Shown here one piece after another: positions 6,355 to 14,201 of a stretch of 41,422 nt of DNA. The stretch lies in contig NZ_JARULD010000007.1 in assembly GCF_029688735.1 (NCBI RefSeq), forward strand, positions 1 through 41,422. Direction: 5' to 3'. The notes beneath the pieces are model-generated. The model was not told where the DNA came from. It ran no database searches and saw nothing but the letters and a program-made list of their open reading frames with translations. Within the stretch, counting starts at the first letter, position 1, and each line of letters begins with the position of its first letter. This DNA comes from Qipengyuania flavescens (lineage in GTDB: Bacteria; Pseudomonadota; Alphaproteobacteria; Sphingomonadales; Sphingomonadaceae). A program made the position numbers and the translations under genes.

Positions 6355-7581
6355 ATGACCCAGACGACGTATGAATATCAGGACGTGGAAGGCGGGTCGC
6401 CGATCAAGATGTGGACCCGCGGCGTTCCCGTTGACGACAAGGCGCGCGAGCAGCTGACCAAGGCGGCGAAGATGCCGTTCATCTTCAAGCATGTTGCGGC
6501 CATGCCCGACGTGCATGTGGGGATCGGCGCGACCGTCGGCTCAGTAATTCCGACCAAAGGCGCGGTGATCCCGGCTGCGGTCGGCGTCGACATTGGCTGC
6601 GGCATGATGGCCGCGCGCACCTGGCTCGTCGCGAGCGACCTGCCGGATAACCTTGCCGGTATTCGCTCCGCGATCGAGGCGGCGGTGCCGCATGGCCGCG
6701 ATGTCGGGCGCGGCAAGCGCGACAAGGGTTCGTGGGGCGATCCGCCTCCGGCCGTGGTCGATGCCTGGGCAAAGCTCGCCGAACGGTTTGGCCGGATCGT
6801 CGCCAAGTACCCGCGGCTCAAGAACACGAACAACCTCGTGCATCTGGGGACGCTGGGAACCGGCAATCACTTCATCGAGCTGTGCCTCGATACCGAACAG
6901 CGGGTGTGGGTTATGCTCCACTCGGGCTCGCGCGGGGTTGGCAATGCGATCGGCACGTTCTTCATCGAACTGGCCAAGCAGGACATGCGCAAATGGCATA
7001 TCAACCTGCCTGATCAGGACCTCGCCTATTTCCCGGAAGGGACGGACCATTTCGACGATTATGTCGAAGCGGTCGAATGGGCGCAGGACTTCGCAGCGCT
7101 AAACCGGCGCGTGATGATGATGCATGTGCTCGATGCACTGCGGAGCCAGATCGCCAAACCGTTCGATGCCGAATGCGAAGCGGTGAACTGCCATCACAAC
7201 TATGTGACGCGTGAAAACCACTTCGGCGAAAACGTGCTCGTTACCCGGAAGGGTGCGGTGCGGGCGGCGAAGGGTACGATGGGCATCATCCCCGGATCGA
7301 TGGGGGCGAAGAGCTTCATCGTGCGCGGGCTCGGCAATGCCGAGAGCTTTGACAGCTGCTCGCACGGGGCGGGGCGCGTGATGTCCCGCACGCAGGCGAA
7401 GAAGCTGGTGACGCTCGACGAGCATATCGCCGATACCGCCGGTGTCGAATGCCGTAAGGACGAGGGCGTGATCGATGAAACGCCCAAGGCCTACAAGCCG
7501 ATCGAAGCCGTGATGGCCGCGCAGGCCGATCTGGTGGAGATCGTCCATACCTTGAAGCAGGTGGTGTGCGTGAAGGGGTAA
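6355..7581 (+). CDS. rtcB: RtcB, RNA-splicing/repair ligase
   Basis: A 408-residue protein, the same length as E. coli RtcB. It joins RNA 3'-phosphate or 2',3'-cyclic phosphate ends to 5'-OH ends using GTP and Mn2+. The metal-binding VGVDIGCGM is at about 76-84 with Asp79 and Cys82, further metal-ligand histidines lie in GTLGTGNHF and MLHSGSRG, and the guanylylated histidine in CSHGAGR is residue 337, matching His337 of E. coli. The start at 6355 is chosen because AGGAGG (6344-6349) is correctly spaced; an in-frame ATG at 6331 would place this ribosome site inside the gene. It follows the Y-RNA array and should be on the same sigma54 transcript. Confidence 0.96.
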   Translation: MTQTTYEYQDVEGGSPIKMWTRGVPVDDKAREQLTKAAKMPFIFKHVAAMPDVHVGIGATVGSVIPTKGAVIPAAVGVDIGCGMMAARTWLVASDLPDNLAGIRSAIEAAVPHGRDVGRGKRDKGSWGDPPPAVVDAWAKLAERFGRIVAKYPRLKNTNNLVHLGTLGTGNHFIELCLDTEQRVWVMLHSGSRGVGNAIGTFFIELAKQDMRKWHINLPDQDLAYFPEGTDHFDDYVEAVEWAQDFAALNRRVMMMHVLDALRSQIAKPFDAECEAVNCHHNYVTRENHFGENVLVTRKGAVRAAKGTMGIIPGSMGAKSFIVRGLGNAESFDSCSHGAGRVMSRTQAKKLVTLDEHIADTAGVECRKDEGVIDETPKAYKPIEAVMAAQADLVEIVHTLKQVVCVKG

Positions 7582-7611
7582 CACCCTTCACGCCGCCGTT
7601 GGGAGGTTCGC

Positions 7612-8034
7612 ATGAAGGGCAAGTTCCATTGTCGCAGTTGTGGCCGTGCGCTGACCGGTGAAGTTACTGTTCAATCGCTGAAAGATCCGGGCGTTCAGAA
7701 TCCCGATTTCATCGATCAGCGGCCTGTCTGCGCCGAGGGAAGCGGCTTCAAATCTTACGAACCGCTCCAGCGTTCGCATGACTCGAGCAACCCGGCTGCT
7801 TTGGAATTTGTGCCGCAGTATTGGCTCAACCCAGCAGATTTCGAAGCGACCGGGAAAATTACCAGCAAGCGTGGCCGCACAAATGGCTGTTGCGGAATGG
7901 ACGGCTGCGACGGCCCCAACATCGAATGCCGCGAGTGCGGAACCGAGATTGGAACCAAGCAGTCCGATTGTTGGACGCCGCTCATATTTGTTCCGGACCC
8001 AGACAATACCGAATTCCGAAAGACTGAAACATGA
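7612..8034 (+). CDS. Nine-cysteine, probable zinc-binding protein in the rtc operon
   Basis: A 140-residue soluble protein with cysteines at 7, 10, 40, 93, 94, 99, 106, 109 and 120. Two CxxC pairs (FHCRSCG near the N-terminus, ECRECG at 105-110) look like halves of zinc ribbons, and the Cys-rich region 93-120 could bind one or two metals. GGGAGG lies 5 bases before the ATG. It starts 30 bases after rtcB and its stop overlaps the rtcA start in ATGA, so it is translationally coupled within the repair operon. I do not recognise a family. A zinc-ribbon RNA-binding or adaptor role in repair is inferred from position only. Confidence 0.85.
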   Translation: MKGKFHCRSCGRALTGEVTVQSLKDPGVQNPDFIDQRPVCAEGSGFKSYEPLQRSHDSSNPAALEFVPQYWLNPADFEATGKITSKRGRTNGCCGMDGCDGPNIECRECGTEIGTKQSDCWTPLIFVPDPDNTEFRKTET

Positions 8035-9047
8035 TCACGATCGACGGCTCCGAGGGTGAAGGCGGCGGACAGGTGTTGCGGTATTCCGCAGCCCTGTCGC
8101 TGCTAACCAACGAGCCATTCACCATCCACAACATCCGCGGAGGCAGGGCCAAGCCCGGCCTGATGCGCCAGCATGTCACCGCGCTGGAAGCAGCCTGCGC
8201 GATCGGCGGAGCGGAATGCTCCGGGTTGACGGTTGGTGCCAGCGAACTGACCTTTCGGCCCGGCAGCGTCACGCCGGGCGAATATCATTTCGCCGTCGGC
8301 ACCGCCGGTTCGACCGGGCTGGTGCTTCAGACCGTGCTGGTACCGCTGATGTTGGCCGATGAGCCGTCGAAACTGGTGATCGAGGGCGGGACGCATGCGA
8401 TGGCCGCACCGCCTTTCGAATTCCTGCAAAAGACGCTGCTGCCGGTGCTGGAGCGGATGGGTCCAAGGATTTCCATCACGCTTGAGCGCCACGGTTTCTT
8501 CCCGCGCGGTGGCGGGCGCATCGTCGTGGATATCGATCCAGCGCCATTGCGTCCGATCGAATGCGTAACGCGCGGCGCATTCAAGGCTGGCAAGGTAGAA
8601 GCGCTGGTTGCCGGAATTCCGTTCGATATCGCTGACCGCGAACTGAAGGCGGCGCGCAAGGTGCTTGCCGAATGGCCGGACGAAGCCTTCGCGCCCGTGC
8701 AACTCCCGGCTGAAAATGGCCCGGGGAATGCCCTGCTCATGGAAGCCGAATTCGAACATGTCACCGAAGTCATGTCTGGCTTCGGCAAGCTTGGCGTGCC
8801 TGCAGAACGCCTGGCAAAGACAGCGGCGAAGCGGATGGCGGGCTATCTGGCGTCGCAAGCTTTTGCCGGGCCTTACCTGCAGGACCAGCTCTTGCTGCCG
8901 TTCGCAATGGCAGGCCGTGGAGCGTTCACCACAGTCAAGCTCAGTGAGCATACCCGCACCGCAGTGAACCTGATCGAACGATTTTCGGGAAGGGGTTTTC
9001 GCTTCTCGGAAACCACCGATGGAGCACATCTTGCGGAGGTTTGCTGA
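8031..9047 (+). CDS. rtcA: RtcA, RNA 3'-terminal phosphate cyclase
   Basis: A 338-residue protein of normal length for RtcA, which uses ATP to convert RNA 3'-phosphates to 2',3'-cyclic phosphates through an AMP-histidine intermediate, and can also adenylate 5'-phosphates. Signatures visible are GEGGGQVLR at 8-16, HGFFPRGGGRI near 160, and the catalytic histidine in SEHTRTAVN at residue 307 (His309 in E. coli). The ATG overlaps the stop of the Cys-rich gene. It is the last gene of the rsr-Y RNA-rtcB-x-rtcA operon; its product resets RNA ends for RtcB. Confidence 0.96.
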   Translation: MITIDGSEGEGGGQVLRYSAALSLLTNEPFTIHNIRGGRAKPGLMRQHVTALEAACAIGGAECSGLTVGASELTFRPGSVTPGEYHFAVGTAGSTGLVLQTVLVPLMLADEPSKLVIEGGTHAMAAPPFEFLQKTLLPVLERMGPRISITLERHGFFPRGGGRIVVDIDPAPLRPIECVTRGAFKAGKVEALVAGIPFDIADRELKAARKVLAEWPDEAFAPVQLPAENGPGNALLMEAEFEHVTEVMSGFGKLGVPAERLAKTAAKRMAGYLASQAFAGPYLQDQLLLPFAMAGRGAFTTVKLSEHTRTAVNLIERFSGRGFRFSETTDGAHLAEVC

Positions 9048-9057
9048 CCGGCGCGAA

Positions 9058-9088
9058 TGGGGCCGATTTCGGACTGACCGGTTTTGGC
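9058..9088 (+). repeat. Dispersed intergenic repeat, copy B
   Basis: GGGCCGATTTCGGACTGACC followed by GGTTTTGGC matches copy A at 2062 closely and lies just after rtcA. The rest of the 266-bp gap to 9314 shows no gene. Confidence 0.5.
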
Positions 9089-9313
9089 AGCGGAGTGGAC
9101 TTAGCGGACGTTCATTTGCGGCATCGCGCTGAATGTGATCGCCCTTATGTCCGTGATTGCAGTGACCTCCGCGCCGGTTCTAAGCGCAGTGCGGGTTGCC
9201 GACACTGAACCCCCGTTTTCAAAAATGCATGGTCGGCACGCGGGCCTCTTTCGACCTACTTGTTCGTTATAGCGTTGGCCGACTTACCCGGCCGCACCAT
9301 CTAGGAGGTGATC

Positions 9314-9607
9314 ATGCCCAAACTAGCTCTTTACGTGCCTTTGAAGGCCAAACCCGGCAGGGAGAGTGACATCGCTGCTTTCCTCAAGTCGGCACTCCCG
9401 CTCGTGCAAGACGAGCCCGGCACGCTGACATGGTATGCGATCGAAGAAGGCCCCGGCGCTTACGCCATCTTCGATACTTTTGACACTGAGGAGGATCGAC
9501 AGGCTCATCTCGACGGTAAAGTGGCTGCTGCACTAATGGAAAAGGCGGAAGATTTGTTCGCCGAGCCGCCTCAGATCCATAAGCTCACGCTTCTAGCCGC
9601 GAAATAG
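9314..9607 (+). CDS. Antibiotic biosynthesis monooxygenase (ABM) domain protein
   Basis: A 97-residue single-domain protein of the dimeric alpha/beta-barrel (ferredoxin-like) fold. It shows the usual layout: LALYVPLKAKPGRESDIAAF as first strand and helix, GTLTWYAIEEGPG, YAIFDTFDTEEDRQAHLDG and a C-terminal LTLLAAK strand. Family members include quinol and heme-degrading monooxygenases and many proteins of unknown substrate. The ATG at 9314 has AGGAGG at 9303-9308 close upstream; a GTG at 9308 overlaps that site and is less likely. It stands alone between two repeat-containing gaps. Confidence 0.85.
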   Translation: MPKLALYVPLKAKPGRESDIAAFLKSALPLVQDEPGTLTWYAIEEGPGAYAIFDTFDTEEDRQAHLDGKVAAALMEKAEDLFAEPPQIHKLTLLAAK

Positions 9608-9724
9608 GGCGCGCCCGCCGGTCCTGTCATTTCGATTTGATGTCGAAGCAACGGCTGCTTGTGGGTTTAACCGCTTCTGCCGAGTGTAACTGCTGTAAAG
9701 GCACGTTGATGGCCAGCCATTTTT

Positions 9725-9752
9725 GGGCCGTAAGCGGTCGGTCCGCGAATGG
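9725..9752 (+). repeat. Dispersed intergenic repeat, copy C
   Basis: GGGCCGTAAGCGGTCGGTCC followed by GCGAATGG is a diverged copy of the repeat seen at 2062 and 17734. It lies in the gap between the ABM gene and the small lipoprotein. Confidence 0.4.
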
Positions 9753-9804
9753 CGCTTAGAACGGTAAGTCGGCCATCGGACTTCGCGCGTTAGCCTCCTG
9801 CAGA

Positions 9805-9993
9805 TTAATTCTTGGACTTATTTTCCTTTGCTACTTCAGTGTCAGCCGCGGAAGGGGTGTCCAAGTCGTGATCCAGTTCTTCTGCTTTGTCCGTGATTTG
9901 CTCTTGCGCAGCTTCGTAGCGCTCGTCGAAAGTCGGCTCGCTTTTGCACGCGCAGACAGCGAAGAGTGCGAGCAGGCCTACTAAATTACGCAT
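9805..9993 (-). CDS. Small lipoprotein, translationally coupled to tamB
   Basis: A 62-residue protein starting MRNLVGLLALFAVCAC. The first 14 residues form a lipoprotein signal with a lipobox ending at a Cys (VCAC leaves two candidate cysteines), followed by a very hydrophilic, acidic, helix-prone tail of about 45 residues ending in Lys/Asn. The ATG at 9993 overlaps the tamB stop codon (TGATG), so it is translated by coupling. An outer- or inner-membrane anchored helical peptide placed directly after tamAB suggests an accessory to the translocation module, by position only. No family recognised. Confidence 0.6.
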   Translation of the reverse strand: MRNLVGLLALFAVCACKSEPTFDERYEAAQEQITDKAEELDHDLDTPSAADTEVAKENKSKN

Positions 9994-12900
9994 CAATAAT
10001 TCTTTCGGTAGCGCACGTTGATATTGGTCGCCCCCGACCCGCCAGCCTGACTTAGAATCGACAGGAACGGCGTCAGGCTCACTTCGAGTTGCGTAGCCGT
10101 GAAACCCCGCGCATCGGTGATGAATTCGATATAGATGTCATCGGTCAAATACTGTCCCGCAGCGAGGGCGGTTCCGCGGCCGCTTGTATCGTCGGGACCG
10201 AGAATGCGCAGGCGGTCAACTCCGGTTGCGGAACGCAGTTTGCCGAGCGGATTGAGACCGCCGCCGCTGCCGCGCAGCGAGTTGAGCGACGCGGCGAGCT
10301 GCACTGCCTGGATCGTCGAGAGGTTGCCGATCGAGCTGCCGAACAGGATGCGCGACAGGATTTCGTCCTGCGGCAGGCCGGGTACGCTCGAAAACGCAAT
10401 CTGCGGATCGTAGGCCCGGCCGGTGATGTTCACGTTGACCGTGACGTCCTCGATATCCTCGGTGGCCGTCAGGCGGATGACCGGATCGATCGAGGTGCCG
10501 CCGGTGAAGTCCACGCGCCCGTCGCTCAGTTCGAACGAGCGACCGGCGAAACCAAGCGTCCCGCGAACCAGTTCGACGTCGCCCGAGATGCGCGGTGCGT
10601 TACTGGTGCCGCCAAGGCGCATATCGGCCCGCCATTCGGATTCGAGCCCCATACCCGAAACATAGAGCCTTTCCGGAGCATTGAGCGTGATATCGAGCCG
10701 CAGCTGGTCGAACAGGCCGGGTTGCGGTTCGGCTGGCTCGTCGCCCGTTATCCGCTTCGGTCCGCGCGGGGGCTTGAAGCGCACGCCGGTGAGTTCGGGC
10801 ACCTGCGCCGAACCCTGGCGGATGATTTCGTAGCGCGTTTCGGGCAAGGTGATTTCGCCCGACAGCAGCGCAGTCTGTCCGGCCGCCTTGGCCAGCCGCA
10901 GATTACCGGTCGCCGTGGCGGACAGCGCGTCGCTCCGCGCTAGCCGCGCATCGTCCAGTGCGACCTCGACATTCATCGGATAGCCGCTCGCTTCCGCCAG
11001 GCTGACATAGCCCTGCGCACTGACGGTGCCGTCGCCTGCGGTCGCGGTCAGCCGTTCGATCTCGAACCGATCGCCGCTGAAGCGCCCGGCAATGGCCATG
11101 TTCGACAGCCGCGTGCCATAGGTCTGATTTTCGTAGGTGAGATTGCTGGCACGCACGATGCCGGCCAGTTGCGGACTCTGCACCCGTCCCGAGAAATCCG
11201 CCGCCACACCGATCGGACCCGACAGCCGTTGGTCGGGCTGGCCGGCAAAGGAGAACAGCGTATCCGCCGGCCCGTTGTAGCGGATCCCGCCGTCGAGCGG
11301 CGCCGCCAGTAGGCGCGTCGTCCAGCTGCCCGAGCCGGGCGGCAGCGGAGTGAGAGAGGCAGTCATTCGCCCGATCACGCTGCCACGCCGGCGCATAACG
11401 GCGCGTGCCTCGCCGCCGTTGGGAAGCAGCTTGCCGACGAAGTTGATATCGACCGGCTGGCTGACCGACACTGCCGTGGTGCGACTGAAATTCGCGATCC
11501 GCAAGCGTGCGTCCGCGCGCGGGAAAGCGGAAGAATTGGCTTGGCTGAAATCGAGACTGCCGGTGGCGCGGCCGTTGATGCCAAGTCCCGGCACGAATGC
11601 GTCGATCATCGCTATATCGAGCGAGTCGAGGCGGCTCTGAAGCTTGATGCCTTTGCCGTAAGTACCCGCCAGCCGAATATTGCCACGGCCGAAATCGATC
11701 CGCGTGGGCAGCAATTCGTATTCGCCCGTGCGCGGGATGATACGCGCCGGACTGGTGGTCGCAAAGTCGATCCCGCGCACCCGCCCCTTGAGAGCGGCGC
11801 GCCACAGGTCGGGCCGGAGTTCGGCATTCGCGGCGACGCGGAACGGCACTCCGCTGACACCTTCCGCGAGCACTTTCGCGGTGCCGCTGCCGTCGCGATA
11901 GTCGATCTTGGCGCGCGCGGCGTTGAGGTTGAGACTGCCGAAGACCGTCTGTGCAAGTTGCGCATCGGCCACGACGTAAGGCTGGTCGTAGAGTATTATC
12001 CTCGCATCCACGATTGCCGAACCGATCGCGAGGTTGGCGGGGCCGGGCAGCACCGTGTCGCGTGCGCGCAGATTGACCAGCGCTTGCTGATATTGCCCGA
12101 CCGCGTCGAGACGCACTATCCCCGCCACGCCCCGCCCATTGGCATCGAGCCGGCCAGCGAATGGCCCCGCCGGAGTCTGCGACAGCGAGCCGGAGAAATC
12201 TATTCCGGCCAGGTTCGCGCTATTGATATCGAGCGTCAGCTGATTGCCCGTCCCGAGCACGACATCTGCGGTTAGCGGGCCATAATCGGTATCGGCGGTG
12301 GCATCGAGCCGGTAGCCGTTCCGTGTACCGGTGATGTCCGCGCGCAAATTGGCGAGGCCGATGCCGAAATCTGGCCGCTCGGCGGTGACCACGGCTTGGG
12401 GATCGGTGAGCGTCCCCGCCACCCGCACCCCGACCCGGCCATAGGCATCTGTGATGCCGTCGGCATTGAGCGCGAGCCGTCCGTCGGGCGCGTAGAAGCC
12501 ATTGCCGCCAGTTATGCGCACGGCGGGAGCACGCAGCGAAAGGTTCGAGAAGCGAATGACCCCGTCCGGTCCATAGCGCACATCGCTTGCGGCAACGGCA
12601 TTGCCGCCGAGGAAATTGCGCACGCTCTCATTGAACAGGCTGGTCGAGCGAGCGCGGACCCGGCCCGCCAGCGCGAAACCGCCGTCCTGCGATTCGAGAT
12701 CGACGTTGGTCTCGATGTTGAAGATGCCGACGCTTTCCACCCTGTAATTGTCGATCCTGCCGTCAATCGCGCCCGTGTAGAGACCGGTGGAGATATCGGC
12801 GAGCAGGATCAGCCCGGCATCGATCCGGTCCGAACGGATCCGCATGTTGTCCGACAGGATGCGCGAGCCGTCGATTGCGAGGTCGCCCCCGAGGCGGACA

Positions 12901-14201
12901 TCGCGCAAGGTTCCGCCAGCGACGGTGTCGAGACCCTCGATCCGGGAGACGCTGGCTTCGACCGGTATCATGATCCGGTCGGCGTCGACCGTCGCTTCGC
13001 CGCTCGCGCGAAGGTTTTCCAGCCCCATGTCGTTCATGACGAGGCGATTTGCGTTGATCGCATACTGCACTCGCGGAGTGGCGAATTCGCCGTTCAGAGT
13101 GAGCAGCGCGCGCAGCCCTCTGCCGCGCAGGTTTTCCGCCATTGCCGAGGGTTTCAGCAGCACGAACGCGAGCTTGAGATCTTCGAAGCTGTTGTCCGAA
13201 AGATCGACCAGCCCATTGGTGTTGAGGCGGAAGGCGTCGCTGTCGAGATTACCCGCGAGCGTTGCGCGGCGTTCGTCGAGCGTGGCGGTCACGTCAATAT
13301 TCATCACCGGGCCGAGCAGGGCGGCGGTAGGCCCTTCGAACATCCGCGCAATCCGGGTCGGACCGCGTACGGCGAAAGTTCCCTCGCGCGCGGAGAGCTT
13401 CAGTCGGGCGAACTCGCTACCGGCGAGGTTGGCGTCGAGCCGCCCGTTCCACGCTTCCCAGCTGCCATTGCCATTGAGGCGGATGCGGACCGGCTCGGTC
13501 AGGCCTGCCATTGCCGCGAGCACGCCGTCACCGGGTGCATTCAGGTCGAGGTCGAGATCGAGCTTGTTTTCCTCAGGCAGGGCGTCGAGCAGCAGCGCGA
13601 TGCGGTCGCCTCCCGCACGGCCTTGGGCCGCTATGGTCGCGGCATCGAATCTGGCCTGCGCGCGACCGTCGGCAATATGCGCCTCGCCCGCGAGCGACGC
13701 CACCCGGCGCTCGCCGCTGACCGGCGCTTCGGCGACGAAGCTGTCAATCTGGAGCGTGCCGATATCGATGTCGTAATCGGGCAGCAGCGGATCTTCGGAT
13801 GGCGGCGTCTCGTTGAATTCGGGCAGGCGCTGCAGCGTTACCAGCCGCGATGTCAGCGAACGAATATCGATATGGCTGTTGATGAAGGCGAACGGGCGCC
13901 AGTCCATCCGCATTTCTGGCGAGGTCAGGAAGGTGCCTTTGGGATCGGATAGCGATACGTCGTGCAGGATCATTTCGCCATAGAGCGAACCCTCGATCCG
14001 CCCGACATCGATTTCCATCCCGTTCTCAAACTCCAGCGCGCCGATCTGGTCCGCGACGAACCGTTTGCCCGGACCTGTGTTGAGGCCGATCAGAAGCGCC
14101 GCCACCAGCAGCACCAAGCCGCCGACCACGATCGCGCTCCATTTCGCGACGATCCGCGCGCGGTTGCGGCGGGGCGGTTCGATCTGCGTGTCTTCGGCCA
14201 T
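9993..14201 (-). CDS. tamB: TamB, inner-membrane translocation/assembly (AsmA-like) protein
   Basis: A 1402-residue protein with one N-terminal membrane helix (about residues 20-45) and a very long periplasmic region of repeated beta-strand pattern, ending with the conserved DUF490/TamB domain over roughly the last 350 residues (GFAGRSFELSDGRVDFTGG, LPQDEILSRILFGSSIGNL, then FITDARGFTATQLEVSL). Family members form a hydrophobic groove bridging the inner and outer membranes, supporting phospholipid transport and outer-membrane protein assembly with TamA. Its start overlaps the tamA stop (TGATG), so the pair is coupled. Long antisense frames over this gene are codon-bias artefacts. Confidence 0.93.
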   Translation of the reverse strand: MAEDTQIEPPRRNRARIVAKWSAIVVGGLVLLVAALLIGLNTGPGKRFVADQIGALEFENGMEIDVGRIEGSLYGEMILHDVSLSDPKGTFLTSPEMRMDWRPFAFINSHIDIRSLTSRLVTLQRLPEFNETPPSEDPLLPDYDIDIGTLQIDSFVAEAPVSGERRVASLAGEAHIADGRAQARFDAATIAAQGRAGGDRIALLLDALPEENKLDLDLDLNAPGDGVLAAMAGLTEPVRIRLNGNGSWEAWNGRLDANLAGSEFARLKLSAREGTFAVRGPTRIARMFEGPTAALLGPVMNIDVTATLDERRATLAGNLDSDAFRLNTNGLVDLSDNSFEDLKLAFVLLKPSAMAENLRGRGLRALLTLNGEFATPRVQYAINANRLVMNDMGLENLRASGEATVDADRIMIPVEASVSRIEGLDTVAGGTLRDVRLGGDLAIDGSRILSDNMRIRSDRIDAGLILLADISTGLYTGAIDGRIDNYRVESVGIFNIETNVDLESQDGGFALAGRVRARSTSLFNESVRNFLGGNAVAASDVRYGPDGVIRFSNLSLRAPAVRITGGNGFYAPDGRLALNADGITDAYGRVGVRVAGTLTDPQAVVTAERPDFGIGLANLRADITGTRNGYRLDATADTDYGPLTADVVLGTGNQLTLDINSANLAGIDFSGSLSQTPAGPFAGRLDANGRGVAGIVRLDAVGQYQQALVNLRARDTVLPGPANLAIGSAIVDARIILYDQPYVVADAQLAQTVFGSLNLNAARAKIDYRDGSGTAKVLAEGVSGVPFRVAANAELRPDLWRAALKGRVRGIDFATTSPARIIPRTGEYELLPTRIDFGRGNIRLAGTYGKGIKLQSRLDSLDIAMIDAFVPGLGINGRATGSLDFSQANSSAFPRADARLRIANFSRTTAVSVSQPVDINFVGKLLPNGGEARAVMRRRGSVIGRMTASLTPLPPGSGSWTTRLLAAPLDGGIRYNGPADTLFSFAGQPDQRLSGPIGVAADFSGRVQSPQLAGIVRASNLTYENQTYGTRLSNMAIAGRFSGDRFEIERLTATAGDGTVSAQGYVSLAEASGYPMNVEVALDDARLARSDALSATATGNLRLAKAAGQTALLSGEITLPETRYEIIRQGSAQVPELTGVRFKPPRGPKRITGDEPAEPQPGLFDQLRLDITLNAPERLYVSGMGLESEWRADMRLGGTSNAPRISGDVELVRGTLGFAGRSFELSDGRVDFTGGTSIDPVIRLTATEDIEDVTVNVNITGRAYDPQIAFSSVPGLPQDEILSRILFGSSIGNLSTIQAVQLAASLNSLRGSGGGLNPLGKLRSATGVDRLRILGPDDTSGRGTALAAGQYLTDDIYIEFITDARGFTATQLEVSLTPFLSILSQAGGSGATNINVRYRKNY

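Noticed and set aside
12396..13952. A 518-codon plus-strand frame opposite tamB, and similar ones opposite tamA and elsewhere
   Set aside because: They are mirror frames from strong GC bias at third positions; the products lack domains and the minus-strand genes are certain.
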